Shown: positions 1 to 9,596, numbered from the stretch's first letter. The stretch is DNA of 64,000 bases from HGM04593 sp045636125 (GCA_045636125.1 JAZTWX010000010.1:62001-126000), one strand, 5' to 3'. Notes: generated by a model from the sequence alone, not told the origin. Numbers and translations are program-made.

Positions 1-1183
1 AGAAAGGCATTGCACCGCCCTTTGCAAGGCCGGCCGAGAAGGTTACAGCGTGACCTTCGGCAATTCCCACGTCGAAGAAACGCGAAGGTATCTCCTTCAT
101 CAACAGATTCATTGAACAGCCTGTGGGCATTGCGGGGGTTACACCTATTATCTTTTCGTTCATTTTTGCAAGCTCCACCAACGTTTCGCCGAACACATCC
201 TGGAAACGGGGGCTGCCACCATTGCTCACAAGACGCTCGCCTGTTTCAATATCGAAGAGGCCGGGCTGGTGCCACAAGGTAGGTGTCTGCTCGGCAGGCT
301 TGTAGCCGCGGCCTTTCACGGTGTGTATGTGCAGCATTTTGGGACCCTTCATATCTTTTATGAGGTGAAGTGTGCGCACAAGTTCACGCACATCGTGCCC
401 ATCGACAGCACCGAAATATCGTGCAGCAAATGCTTCGAAAATATTGTGCTGGCGGAACAACAGGGACTTGAGCCCGTTGTTGAAGCGGGTGAGATTTATG
501 GCGCGACGCTTGTTGAGAAGGCCTATCTTTGTGAGGAAACGCGATATTCTGTAACGCACCTTGTTGTAGAGGCGCGACGAATGCATTGAAATGAGCAGAT
601 GGCTCAAACCTCCCACACTCTTGTCTATCGACATATTGTTGTCGTTGAGAATAATCAAGAGGTCGTTGTCGCAGTTGGCAAGATTGTTGAGTCCCTCATA
701 GGCAAGGCCGCCGCTCATTGAGCCGTCGCCGATAATTGCAACCACCTTTTCGTTGTTCCCCTGCATGGCCGCCGACACGGCAAGGCCAAGAGCCGCCGAA
801 ATTGAGTTCGACGCGTGGCCCGCGATGAACGAGTCGTAGTCGCTCTCGTCGGGCGCGGGGAAGGGTTTAATACCATTGAGCTTACGGTTCGAGTGGAAGC
901 GGTCGCGACGACCGGTCAATATCTTGTGACCGTATGCCTGATGACCTACGTCCCACACAAGCTTGTCGTTGGGGGTATCGTAGACATAATGAAGGGCTAC
1001 GGTAAGTTCCACCGAACCGAGGCTCGAAGCAAAATGTCCGGGGTTGGTGGAGCAGGATTCTATAATGAATTCTCTCAATTCGGCACACACCTGCGGCAGG
1101 GCACTTTCGGGCAAGGCACGCAGGTCGGCGGGAGAGTCAATTTTCCCAAGCAAAGGGTATTTTGTTTTTTCCTGTTTTTCCAT
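1..1183 (-). CDS. dxs: 1-deoxy-D-xylulose-5-phosphate synthase, 3' end cut by window edge
   Basis: This cytoplasmic thiamine-diphosphate enzyme condenses pyruvate and glyceraldehyde 3-phosphate in the first step of the MEP isoprenoid pathway. About 394 N-terminal codons are visible and the frame is open to the left edge; the full protein is usually about 630 residues. The thiamine-diphosphate motif GDGSMSGGLAYEGLNN lies near residue 150, and the N-terminal block with DVGHQAYGHKILTGR is typical of the family. The transketolase-like second domain has just begun (GVTPAMPTGCS). The ATG at 1183 follows a -7 element at 1209-1216. The gene is divergent from the GSCFA protein gene. The identification is secure; only the C-terminus is missing. 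Confidence 0.95.
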   Translation of the reverse strand, partial: MEKQEKTKYPLLGKIDSPADLRALPESALPQVCAELREFIIESCSTNPGHFASSLGSVELTVALHYVYDTPNDKLVWDVGHQAYGHKILTGRRDRFHSNRKLNGIKPFPAPDESDYDSFIAGHASNSISAALGLAVSAAMQGNNEKVVAIIGDGSMSGGLAYEGLNNLANCDNDLLIILNDNNMSIDKSVGGLSHLLISMHSSRLYNKVRYRISRFLTKIGLLNKRRAINLTRFNNGLKSLLFRQHNIFEAFAARYFGAVDGHDVRELVRTLHLIKDMKGPKMLHIHTVKGRGYKPAEQTPTLWHQPGLFDIETGERLVSNGGSPRFQDVFGETLVELAKMNEKIIGVTPAMPTGCSMNLLMKEIPSRFFDVGIAEGHAVTFSAGLAKGGAMPF

Positions 1184-1208
1184 CTTTTCTATACAAGCAA
1201 TCTTTGTA

Positions 1209-1216
1209 CAAAATTA
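1209..1216 (-). promoter_or_regulatory. dxs promoter -7 element
   Basis: TAATTTTG on the - strand matches the Bacteroidota -7 consensus TAnnTTTG and lies 26 bases before the dxs start codon. No clear -33 element is visible. Confidence 0.5.
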
Positions 1217-1335
1217 CTGCAATAATATACTTTTTAATGGTAAAAAGCAATTTTTAACCTACATTAATTTTCCACAGCACGGCGGCTGTGCAATAAATTT
1301 TCCGCGAAGATACAACAATAATTGCGTAAGTTCAT

Positions 1336-1343
1336 TAAATTTG
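1336..1343 (+). promoter_or_regulatory. Promoter -7 element for the GSCFA-murF unit
   Basis: TAAATTTG matches TAnnTTTG exactly, 37 bases before the ATG at 1380. It forms a divergent pair with the dxs promoter in the 196-bp AT-rich spacer, which holds no other feature I can see. Confidence 0.55.
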
Positions 1344-1379
1344 CAATAAATTGCAAACAGACTATCAACCGCGCACATT

Positions 1380-2375
1380 ATGCAGCTAACTACACCGGTG
1401 GAGGCCCGGAAGAGTTTTTTGGAGATAACACACAGGGAGAGCATACTGCTCCTGGGCTCGTGCTTTGCCCAAAATATAGGCAACCGCCTGCTCGAAAACA
1501 AATTCCCCGCCTGCGTAAACCCTTTCGGCACACTCTACAACCCCTTATCCATTGCAACAGCATTGCACAGGATTGTAACAGGGGAAGAGTTCACCCACTC
1601 GTCGCCCGAAATATTCGAGAGCGGCGAAAAGTGGCACAGTATTCTGCACCACGGCGACTACTCGCGCAGTGAAAAGAGTGAGCTGCTGGCTGCAATAAAC
1701 GGACCGCTGCAAAAGGCTCACGAAACAATAAGAACCGCCGGCACGGTGATACTTACCTTCGGCACAGCCTATGTATATGTGCGCAAGAGCGACAATTGCG
1801 TGGCCGGCAACTGCCACAAGCTCCCCGCCGCTCTTTTTACACGCAAGCTATTGAGCATTAACGAAATCGTAGAGACTACAGCCCACTGCATTGACGAGAT
1901 TTTGGGCATAAACCCCGATGCACGAATACTCTTCACGGTGAGCCCCATACGCCACCTGCGCGACGGTGCACACGACAACCAGAAGAGCAAGGCCACACTG
2001 CTGCTCGCAATAGATGAATTGCAGAAGCTCTACCCCACCTGCACAGCCTATTTCCCCGCATACGAGATAATGCTCGACGAGTTGCGCGACTACCGTTTCT
2101 ACGCCGAGGATATGACACACCCCTCACCACTTGCGGTTGAATATATCTGGGAGCGTTTCACCGCCTGCCACATTGCCGGCGAGAGCATCGCTCTTTGCAA
2201 AGAGATTGCACCCATAATGCGTGCCCTCGCCCACCGCCCCTTCGACGAGCGGAGCAGTGGCTACAAGGAATTTATAGAGAACACTCTGCGGAAGATAGAA
2301 GCTATAAAAGAGAAGCACCCATACATTGACTTTGAAAAAGAGATTGAAAAATGCAATATACAATTGAGCAAATAG
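1380..2375 (+). CDS. GSCFA domain protein
   Basis: This 331-residue protein belongs to the GSCFA family, named for the pentapeptide seen here at residues 26-30 (LLLGSCFAQNIG). The family is widespread in Bacteroidota and resembles SGNH/GDSL hydrolases: the GSC serine is in the right place for a nucleophile, and DMTHPSPLAVEYIW near residue 240 looks like the Asp-x-x-His block. No signal peptide is seen, so it is probably cytoplasmic, and its substrate is unknown. Its last 25 bases overlap the start of murF-alr, so the two are almost certainly co-transcribed and probably translationally coupled. That context hints at a role in cell-wall or acyl-group metabolism, but this is inference. Confidence 0.85.
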   Translation: MQLTTPVEARKSFLEITHRESILLLGSCFAQNIGNRLLENKFPACVNPFGTLYNPLSIATALHRIVTGEEFTHSSPEIFESGEKWHSILHHGDYSRSEKSELLAAINGPLQKAHETIRTAGTVILTFGTAYVYVRKSDNCVAGNCHKLPAALFTRKLLSINEIVETTAHCIDEILGINPDARILFTVSPIRHLRDGAHDNQKSKATLLLAIDELQKLYPTCTAYFPAYEIMLDELRDYRFYAEDMTHPSPLAVEYIWERFTACHIAGESIALCKEIAPIMRALAHRPFDERSSGYKEFIENTLRKIEAIKEKHPYIDFEKEIEKCNIQLSK

Positions 2376-4828
2376 CAAACATTCTGGGAGCGCCCTTCAC
2401 GGGCAACGGCGCCGACACGGTGGCACACCTGCTCACCGACAGCCGCTCGCTCAGTTTCCCCGAGGAGACACTCTTTTTTGCCATACGCACAAAGCACGGC
2501 GACGGGCACAACTACATTGACGACCTCTGCAAACGCGGGGTGAAGAATTTTGTAGTGGAGGAGAAAGAGCTTGCCGTCACCCACCCCGAAGCCAATTTCA
2601 TTGTCACGGGGAACAGCACACGTGCATTGCAGAAACTGGCGGCTCACCACCGCAGCAAGTTCACAATACCCGTGGTAGGTGTCACCGGCAGCGATGGAAA
2701 GACCATTGTAAAAGAGTGGCTCCACCAGCTCACCTGCGAGAACTATAACATAACCCGCTCGCCCCGCAGCTACAATTCACAAATAGGCGTGCCACTTTCG
2801 GTGTGGAGGCTCGACGAGGACAGCACGCTTGGAATATTTGAAGCGGGAATATCCCAACCATCGGAGATGGACAAGCTGCAGAGCATTGTACAGCCCACAA
2901 TTGGAATTATTACAAACATAAGCAGTGCCCATCAGGAGAATTTCGGCACTGTGGAGGAAAAATGCCACGAAAAACTATTGCTCTTCAAAAATTGCGACAT
3001 TATAATCTATAACGCCGACAGCCCCATTCTTGCCGGTTGCATAGGCCGTGCACTGCTACCGTCGCGCGAGATTGCGTGGTCGCGCAAAGACAGCGACAAG
3101 CCTTTGTTCATAAAGAGAGTGGAAAAGGACGACTGCGGCACAACAATAGAATACCGTTACCTAGCATTCGATGCAAGCTACCGCATACCCTTCCTCGACG
3201 AGGCCTCTGTCGAGAACTCTATAAACTGCCTTGCGGCAGCCCTTTACCTTATGGTTCCGCCCGAAACAATTGCCCGCCGTATGGCACAGCTGGAGCCCGT
3301 AGCTATGCGTTTGGAGGTAAAGGAAGGAAAAAACGGCTGTATGCTCATAAACGACAGCTACAATGTAGACACCGCTTCGCTCGATATTGCACTCGACTTT
3401 ATGGAGAGGCGCTGCAAGAGCCTGCCCCACCTGCGCAAGACACTCATCCTCTCGGACATTGCACAGACAGGGTTATCGCCTCACTCGCTCTACCGCACTG
3501 TAGCCCAGTCGATAGAACACCACAAGATAGACAAATTCATAGGCATAGGTACAGATATTAACAGCGAGAGCGCAAGGCTCAAGAAAAGCGCCCGCGAGTG
3601 CCACTTTTTCAACAGCAGCGAGGAGTTTGTGAAATCGCCGCAATTCGAGGCGTTGCGCGGCGAAGCCATTCTCATAAAAGGAGCACGCTCGTTCCAGTTC
3701 GAGAACATTACCGAACTACTTGAGAAGAAGGTGCACCAGACAATTCTTGACGTTAACCTGAGCGCACTGCGCGACAACCTCAACCACTACCGCAACAACC
3801 TGCTCCCGGGCACGAAAAGTGTCTGTATGGTAAAGGCCGACGCATACGGCGCCGGGGCATTGGAGGTTGCACGCACGCTCGAGGATTGCCACGTCGACTA
3901 CCTTGCCGTTGCCGTTGCCGACGAGGGCGCCGAGCTGCGCAAGGCTGGAATAAGAACGGGAATTATTGTTATGAACCCCGAGCCAAGTTCGTTCCGCACA
4001 CTCTTCGAGAACAAGTTGGAACCCGAGGTCTACAGTTTCGCCCTGCTGCGACAGCTCACGCAGGCAGCCGAGCGCGAAGGTATAACCGACTACCCCGTGC
4101 ACATAAAAATAGATACCGGAATGCACCGTCTGGGCTTTCTTCCGCAAGAAATTCCCGCCCTTGCCGACGAGCTCAAACGCCAGAAGACGCTCACCCCTCG
4201 CTCGGTTTTCTCCCATTTTGTGGGCAGCGACAGCCCACTGTTCGACGATTTTTCAAAGACACAGCAGCAGCGGTTCGACGAGGCGAGCAACACGCTGCAG
4301 GCTGCATTCAAGCACAAGATTCTGCGCCACCTGTGCAACAGCGCAGGAGCCGAGAGGTTCAAGGATGCGCAGTACGAAATGGTGCGTTTGGGCATTGGGC
4401 TCTATGGCGTGTCACCTATGGGGCACGACAGCACACTGCGCCCCATCTCCACCCTGCGGACAATAATTCTGCAGATACACGACATCCCCGCCGACGAAAC
4501 AGTGGGATATAGCCGCCGAGGCCGACTCACACGCCCGTCGCGCATTGCAGCACTGCCCATCGGATACGCCGACGGCCTAAACCGCAAACTGGGCAACGGC
4601 AGCGGATACTGCATTATCAACGGCAAGCAAGCGCCTTATGTGGGGAATATCTGTATGGATGTTTGTATGGTCGATGTTACCGACATACTGTGCAACGAGG
4701 GCGACGAGGTTGAGATTTTCGGCAACACCCTTTCGGTGGAAACCGTAGCCGAGTGGCTCGATACAATACCTTATGAGATTCTCACAGCCGTGTCGAACCG
4801 AATAAAAAGGGTATACTATAGCGACTAA
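2351..4828 (+). CDS. murF-alr: Bifunctional MurF ligase / alanine racemase fusion
   Basis: This 825-residue cytoplasmic protein joins two peptidoglycan-precursor enzymes. Residues 1 to about 460 are MurF, which adds D-Ala-D-Ala to UDP-MurNAc-tripeptide; the ATP loop GVTGSDGKT is at 110-118. From about 465 onward it is a fold-type III alanine racemase. The PLP lysine sits in MVKADAYGAG near residue 494, the catalytic tyrosine in ETVGYSRRGRL, and the C-terminal block is YVGNICMDVCMVDVTD. The fusion is known in Bacteroidota and puts supply of D-Ala next to its use. The ATG at 2351 lies inside the end of the GSCFA gene. A bidirectional hairpin terminator follows immediately. Confidence 0.95.
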   Translation: MQYTIEQIANILGAPFTGNGADTVAHLLTDSRSLSFPEETLFFAIRTKHGDGHNYIDDLCKRGVKNFVVEEKELAVTHPEANFIVTGNSTRALQKLAAHHRSKFTIPVVGVTGSDGKTIVKEWLHQLTCENYNITRSPRSYNSQIGVPLSVWRLDEDSTLGIFEAGISQPSEMDKLQSIVQPTIGIITNISSAHQENFGTVEEKCHEKLLLFKNCDIIIYNADSPILAGCIGRALLPSREIAWSRKDSDKPLFIKRVEKDDCGTTIEYRYLAFDASYRIPFLDEASVENSINCLAAALYLMVPPETIARRMAQLEPVAMRLEVKEGKNGCMLINDSYNVDTASLDIALDFMERRCKSLPHLRKTLILSDIAQTGLSPHSLYRTVAQSIEHHKIDKFIGIGTDINSESARLKKSARECHFFNSSEEFVKSPQFEALRGEAILIKGARSFQFENITELLEKKVHQTILDVNLSALRDNLNHYRNNLLPGTKSVCMVKADAYGAGALEVARTLEDCHVDYLAVAVADEGAELRKAGIRTGIIVMNPEPSSFRTLFENKLEPEVYSFALLRQLTQAAEREGITDYPVHIKIDTGMHRLGFLPQEIPALADELKRQKTLTPRSVFSHFVGSDSPLFDDFSKTQQQRFDEASNTLQAAFKHKILRHLCNSAGAERFKDAQYEMVRLGIGLYGVSPMGHDSTLRPISTLRTIILQIHDIPADETVGYSRRGRLTRPSRIAALPIGYADGLNRKLGNGSGYCIINGKQAPYVGNICMDVCMVDVTDILCNEGDEVEIFGNTLSVETVAEWLDTIPYEILTAVSNRIKRVYYSD

Positions 4829-4830
4829 CT

Positions 4831-4862
4831 AAAAACGTCAACTGCTAGCAGTTGCCGTTTTT
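4831..4862. terminator. Bidirectional intrinsic terminator between murF-alr and the NSS symporter gene
   Basis: AAAAACG and CGTTTTT flank the palindrome CAACTGCTAGCAGTTG. The A-run and T-run on either side allow it to work for both convergent genes. Confidence 0.85.
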
Positions 4863-4865
4863 GGT

Positions 4866-6212
4866 TTATATAATCCCTATATTCTTAATGAATATGTAGA
4901 GAATGAGCAGCGGGGTCACATAGCGCAACATAAAAATCAGCGGCGGTACAGCATAGCTTTTTATAGTGCCGTAGTTCATAAGCTCATCGCGCAAGAAAGA
5001 GCGTTTCATCACCCACGCAACAAAAATACAGGTAAACATTGCACCCAACGGCATTACAATATTGGCAACTATATAGTCGAAAACATCGACCAATGTTGCA
5101 CCTGCAATTTTTATACCAAGAAAATCTATATCGAAGACAAGGCTCAAAGTGAGGAAACTGAGCAACAGCGACGCGCCCGAAGTTATTGCAGCCGCCACAC
5201 GGCGCGACATTTTAAGCTCCTCGGCAATATAGGCGGTGAGCACCTCGTGAAACGATATTGTAGAGGTGAGCGAGGCGAGTGCCACAAGCACAAAAAAGAC
5301 CGCCGACCACAAAGGGGCAAGGGGCATTCCTTTGAAAATCTCGGGCAGTGTCACAAAAATGAGCGACGCCCCCTCTGAGGGTTGCAACCCCGCACTGAAC
5401 ACTGCGGGGAAAATCACAAGCCCGGCAAGCACCGACACCAGCATTGTAAGAAGCGACACGTTCAACGATGTTTGCACAAGGTTATTATCACCCTTGAAAT
5501 AAGAGGCATATGTAACCATACAGCCCATTCCCACCGACAGCGAGAAGAACGCCTGCCCAATTGCCATCATAATAGTCTCGGGCGAAAAGGCCTTCGCAAA
5601 ATCGGGCGAGAGCAGGAAACGGTACCCCTCGGCGGCACCGGGCATAAAAGCCACACGCACAGCCATAATTATGAGAATGAGAAAGAGCGCAGGCATCATC
5701 ACACGCGATGCCTTTTCAATGCCCTTTTCCACACCACGAGCTATTATAATATGGGTAAAGAGAATGAACAACGCAGCATATAAGAACGGGCGCCAAGAGC
5801 CCTGGAAAGCCGCAAACTGCTCGGTAAACGAGGCTTGCGACGAATATAATGCCCCTGTTGCCGAGCTCACAAGATACTCCAACGACCAACCGGCGATAAT
5901 ATAGTAGTAACCCGAAATCAACAACGCACCAAGCACACCGCTGTACCCCAAAAGGCTCCACTTTTTAGAGAGCATGCGATAGGCACCCACAGCATTCTTG
6001 CGGCACTTGCGGCCAATGGCAAATTCGGCAAGCATCGCGGGGATTCCAACTACAAACACACTCAACAGGAACACCAACAAAAAGGCTGCTCCACCGTGTT
6101 TTCCGGCAATATAAGGGAAACGCCATATTGCGCCCAAGCCAATGGCGCTACCGGCCGCCACAAGCACTACACTTAATTTTCCTCCAAATGAGGCTCTGTT
6201 ATTTTCACTCAT
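4866..6212 (-). CDS. Sodium-dependent transporter, NSS (SNF) family
   Basis: This 448-residue inner-membrane protein belongs to the neurotransmitter:sodium symporter family, whose bacterial members import amino acids or similar solutes with Na+. The signature of helix 1, GSAIGLGAIWRFPY at residues 21-34, carries the unwound segment that binds Na+ and substrate. About eleven to twelve hydrophobic segments can be counted, normal for bacterial members. The substrate cannot be read from sequence. It is a single-gene unit with its own promoter (6242-6249), ending at the terminator shared with murF-alr. Confidence 0.93.
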   Translation of the reverse strand: MSENNRASFGGKLSVVLVAAGSAIGLGAIWRFPYIAGKHGGAAFLLVFLLSVFVVGIPAMLAEFAIGRKCRKNAVGAYRMLSKKWSLLGYSGVLGALLISGYYYIIAGWSLEYLVSSATGALYSSQASFTEQFAAFQGSWRPFLYAALFILFTHIIIARGVEKGIEKASRVMMPALFLILIIMAVRVAFMPGAAEGYRFLLSPDFAKAFSPETIMMAIGQAFFSLSVGMGCMVTYASYFKGDNNLVQTSLNVSLLTMLVSVLAGLVIFPAVFSAGLQPSEGASLIFVTLPEIFKGMPLAPLWSAVFFVLVALASLTSTISFHEVLTAYIAEELKMSRRVAAAITSGASLLLSFLTLSLVFDIDFLGIKIAGATLVDVFDYIVANIVMPLGAMFTCIFVAWVMKRSFLRDELMNYGTIKSYAVPPLIFMLRYVTPLLILYIFIKNIGII

Positions 6213-6241
6213 ACTTAATCTTCAATTCGGCTTTTGAGCCG

Positions 6242-6249
6242 CGAAATTA
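6242..6249 (-). promoter_or_regulatory. Promoter -7 element of the NSS symporter gene
   Basis: TAATTTCG on the - strand is one mismatch from TAnnTTTG and 30 bases before the ATG. The same octamer precedes the CotH-like gene. Confidence 0.45.
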
Positions 6250-6296
6250 ATAAAAAACATTCTCACAGGCCAATGCCGCAGTGTAAATAACCTATG

Positions 6297-7550
6297 TTAA
6301 AAGGCGCTCAAAGCATTGTCTATTTCAAGCATTCTTTCCTCGTAGGCCGCTTTAATGCGAGCGACAGCCTCGTCGAAAGAGAGGGTGATATCGTTATTTG
6401 TATTTTGCGTTACAGGCCACATTTCAAAATTTACCTCGTTAGATTCTTTTATCCAACCGGCCTGTTCATCTATATACGATGGAATTTTTTCGAACTCGCA
6501 GCGTAGCTCGCCCCAACGCCTTTTGAGCAGTTGCTTAAATTCTTCGTGCTCCAACAAACGAGGATACCACAAAGCCTTGCAAAGCAACAGCCCCTTTTTG
6601 CCCGGCATAAAGGTTGCGCAATCAAAATCCCAAGCAGGGCCTGCGTAGAGCTTGCCGCCACGCTTCTTGTACATATAGCAACTCTTCGGCCAACCGGGTT
6701 CTGCGTTCCCTGTGAGGTTGTAAACAAGGAACCAGTCGGCATAGGATTTTACATCTATGAGTTTTTCAACCGCATCCCAAGAGCCCTGTTCAAGAGCATC
6801 CTCGACCGAGTTTACATAATCCTTAATATATACAAATGCCGGGTGTTCCCACGATGTGACAACATCTTCGTCGGGCGATTTTATGGTTACAGGCAGATTT
6901 TTGCATTTTGTGTAGAAATAGTTTATCTCCTCTTCGGCATAAGTGTCGAACTCCAACAGATAGCCACCGGTAATATCTTCGCCGGTGGTATTTTCGTCTA
7001 TCTCGTCTATATTAACCCTGTTTTTGTCGACCCTTATCTGCTCGCACAAATAGTAGTTACCACGATGCTCGCCGTTCAGATACAGTTCGACAAACTCGCC
7101 GCGAGGGGTGAACGGCAGACATTTGCGGGCAATCTCAAAGGCAACGTCGTTGCGCAAGAGTGTCCTGTCGAGCCAATTGGCAAGCAACACCCAACGTTTG
7201 TGCGAGGGCATACCCAACACCTGCTCTTTCTTGTTTAATTTCACGGCATAAGCCTTCTTGGGCATAAGCCACGTGGAATTCCCGCGGCCTCGAAATTCGG
7301 AGTTCATCGAAAGGGACTCGTTCCCACGCTTGTCGAAGATAGTTATATTCCCTCCTACCCACTCGGTCTTACTATTTATTCCCACATTACCGTTAGTTGT
7401 CACGTGCACTTGCGGCAAGGTGAGAGGCTCGCCGCCACCGTCACCATCGCCATCGCCCAACGTATCTTCACACGCTGTCACAAAAAATTGCAATACAAAC
7501 AGAAAAGAAAGATGCAGCAACCACGCTGCACATTTATTAGTGTTTTTCAT
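6297..7550 (-). CDS. CotH-like kinase domain lipoprotein
   Basis: The 417-residue protein starts at the ATG at 7550. An upstream in-frame ATG at 7679 is rejected because the promoter (7571-7578) lies downstream of it. The first 26 residues form a lipoprotein signal ending in VTAC. The mature protein begins CEDTLGDGDGDGGGE, and acidic residues just after the lipid cysteine resemble the lipoprotein export signal that sends Bacteroidota lipoproteins to the cell surface. The body matches the CotH family: RGRGNSTWLMPKKAYAVKL, the WVLLANWLDRTLLRND block and the acidic pair in AGPAWDFDCATF. Some CotH proteins are atypical protein kinases; the role of gut Bacteroidales homologues is not established. 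It is a single-gene unit divergent from the Sel1 protein gene. Confidence 0.85.
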   Translation of the reverse strand: MKNTNKCAAWLLHLSFLFVLQFFVTACEDTLGDGDGDGGGEPLTLPQVHVTTNGNVGINSKTEWVGGNITIFDKRGNESLSMNSEFRGRGNSTWLMPKKAYAVKLNKKEQVLGMPSHKRWVLLANWLDRTLLRNDVAFEIARKCLPFTPRGEFVELYLNGEHRGNYYLCEQIRVDKNRVNIDEIDENTTGEDITGGYLLEFDTYAEEEINYFYTKCKNLPVTIKSPDEDVVTSWEHPAFVYIKDYVNSVEDALEQGSWDAVEKLIDVKSYADWFLVYNLTGNAEPGWPKSCYMYKKRGGKLYAGPAWDFDCATFMPGKKGLLLCKALWYPRLLEHEEFKQLLKRRWGELRCEFEKIPSYIDEQAGWIKESNEVNFEMWPVTQNTNNDITLSFDEAVARIKAAYEERMLEIDNALSAF

Positions 7551-7570
7551 ATATTCTAAAAATGAGTTTG

Positions 7571-7578
7571 CGAAATTA
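7571..7578 (-). promoter_or_regulatory. Promoter -7 element of the CotH-like lipoprotein gene
   Basis: TAATTTCG on the - strand lies 20 bases before the ATG at 7550, so the leader is very short. The element fixes the translation start. Confidence 0.45.
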
Positions 7579-7724
7579 ATAAAAAAGAGCGAATAAAGCA
7601 TTATGCAATTGAGAATTAACGCATAAAGAGAAGGCAAAAATGCGATTGTGCATCTTCTTTTTAGAAAAACAGCCGGCAAGGAATCATTTTTTCATTAATT
7701 GTGCAATTTTCAATAAATATAAAT

Positions 7725-7732
7725 TACATTTG
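7725..7732 (+). promoter_or_regulatory. Promoter -7 element of the Sel1-repeat gene
   Basis: TACATTTG matches TAnnTTTG exactly, 42 bases before the ATG at 7775. The 224-bp spacer back to the CotH-like gene holds nothing else recognisable. Confidence 0.5.
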
Positions 7733-7774
7733 GAGCATTAAACATAAGAATATTAACAATATACACTTTTTGTT

Positions 7775-9538
7775 ATGGGATTTTTTGATATTTTCAAATC
7801 GGCAGATTCTTTCTGGGAGATGGGAGAAAATTGTTTCTATGGGAGAAACGGGGCAAGCAAAGACCACGAGATGGCTCGTGAATATTACGAGAAGGCTCTC
7901 AAAAAAGGCACCTCAAAACCCTTGCTAAATCTTCTTGCCATATACTCGTCGTCGGCCGAAGCTATAAAAAAGAACCAAAAAAGGATTTTTGAACTGTGCC
8001 AGAGAGATGCTTTCAACGAAAAGCTCACAAAGAGAGAGCAGGCCCTCGCACAAAACAACCTGGGAACCTGTTATTTCAACGGGATAGGCGTGCCCATTGA
8101 CAAAAAAGAGGGGCTCACATGGTATCAGGTTGCAGCAGACAACGGCAGCACTCTTGGCAGCTTTCAGTTTGCAAAATTTTCCTACAAGCCCCTGTCGGAA
8201 GACTCCACAGCCTATTTTACCGCGCGCAAATACATGGAAAAAGCCTTTGCCAACAGAAAGGGCTTAACCCCCAAGGAGCAGGCTGAAATTGAACAGAAAT
8301 ACAAGGAACTTTTCGAGCAGTTGAGCAAGAAAGAGCTTGAAGGAAAAAGCGGGTACGACCTCTACATGAAGGGAATCGAATATCAAGAGGGGCGCAGCGG
8401 CATTAAAGACGCAAAAGAGGCCGAAAGGTGGTTCAAGCAGGCCTACAAAACCCTCACCGATAATTGCAACACCAACAGCTATTCAATGTTCTGCCTGGCC
8501 TATTGCTACTATTTTGGCAACGGCTGCCCGGCCGACAAACAAAAGGCGAAGCAGTGTTTGTTAAAATCGCGTGCAGCCGGATGCGAGAATGCCGAGCCCA
8601 TCCTCTACAAATGGTTCCCGGAGGTGAAAGAGGAAGAGCGAATAAACGACTTGCGCAAAAAGGCCGATGCCGAGGATGCAACAGAGGAAGCTTTAATTGA
8701 GATGGCACTGTATTGCCTCGACAACGGGGAATATGAGCAGGCGGTCGATTATTGCGAAAAGGCCATTAAAAAGCACAGTTCACCCGACGCCCTCGTAATT
8801 AATGCTATAATTTGTGAGCAGGGCTATAAACCTTATGAGAAAGATATTAAACGCGCCGACAACATGTATGCCTGGGCGCTTACAAAAAACGGCCCCAAGC
8901 ACTATCGCTTGCAGTATGCATTTGCAAAATTTGCATTTTATGTGTATTTTGAGTACCCCGACTATATACTCGACGAGTATGCACTCGCGTCGCCCAAAGA
9001 GAAGGGAGAGACCTATTTGACACTTTCTGTGGGGTACATTAAAAAGGCGATGGAGCAGAATTATTATAAAGCCTATGAGTTTTACGGGAACATGCTTGTG
9101 AGGAGCTCGGAGCCGGCAAAAGGCGAAGAGCCGCTAAAAACAGCATTGGAGAATGGAATAAACTCGGCTGCAATATATTTGGGCTTACTATATTGCCAAA
9201 CAAACGAAAAGGAGAAAGCTGTGCACTATTTCGAGCTCTTCCACAGCAGCACTCACGACAAAGTGGAGGATGATTTAGAAACATTTTGTTACAATTTCCT
9301 TATGGACTATTTCAAGGAAAAAGGGAACAAGCATAAGTATATAAAATATCTCCAGATTCAATGCGACAGGGGAGTAGGCATTGCTATTCTCGATATGTTG
9401 CAGTACTTAATTAATGGGGAGTATGGTGTGAAACGAGATATGAAAAAGGCAAAAACATATGCCACAAAATTGTTAGATTTCCCACAATACAAGGAGCAAG
9501 CTCAAATTATGCTGGATGCGATGAAGCACCTTTCATAA
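7775..9538 (+). CDS. Sel1-like repeat (TPR-like) protein
   Basis: This 587-residue protein has no signal peptide and consists of helical solenoid repeats of the Sel1 type. Clear units include LGTCYFNGIGVPIDKKEGLT near residue 95 and LAYCYYFGNGCPADKQKAK near residue 245, with looser repeats to the C-terminus. Such proteins act as scaffolds for protein-protein contacts, and I see no catalytic domain. Several stretches are rich in lysine and glutamate. It is transcribed alone, with its own promoter and a very strong terminator, so its partners cannot be guessed from context. The closing repeats resemble Sel1 units again (YLINGEYGVKRDMKKAKTY). Confidence 0.85.
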   Translation: MGFFDIFKSADSFWEMGENCFYGRNGASKDHEMAREYYEKALKKGTSKPLLNLLAIYSSSAEAIKKNQKRIFELCQRDAFNEKLTKREQALAQNNLGTCYFNGIGVPIDKKEGLTWYQVAADNGSTLGSFQFAKFSYKPLSEDSTAYFTARKYMEKAFANRKGLTPKEQAEIEQKYKELFEQLSKKELEGKSGYDLYMKGIEYQEGRSGIKDAKEAERWFKQAYKTLTDNCNTNSYSMFCLAYCYYFGNGCPADKQKAKQCLLKSRAAGCENAEPILYKWFPEVKEEERINDLRKKADAEDATEEALIEMALYCLDNGEYEQAVDYCEKAIKKHSSPDALVINAIICEQGYKPYEKDIKRADNMYAWALTKNGPKHYRLQYAFAKFAFYVYFEYPDYILDEYALASPKEKGETYLTLSVGYIKKAMEQNYYKAYEFYGNMLVRSSEPAKGEEPLKTALENGINSAAIYLGLLYCQTNEKEKAVHYFELFHSSTHDKVEDDLETFCYNFLMDYFKEKGNKHKYIKYLQIQCDRGVGIAILDMLQYLINGEYGVKRDMKKAKTYATKLLDFPQYKEQAQIMLDAMKHLS

Positions 9539-9582
9539 AACAGCAATTGGAGCACCCCGCAGGGTGCTCCAATTGCTGTTTT
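9537..9582. terminator. Long perfect-stem bidirectional terminator
   Basis: Two 21-base arms (9537-9557 and 9562-9582) are perfectly complementary around the loop CGCA. They begin with AAAA and end with TTTT, so the structure can end both the Sel1-repeat gene (+) and ddh (-). Confidence 0.9.
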
Positions 9583-9596
9583 ATATACCTATTATA

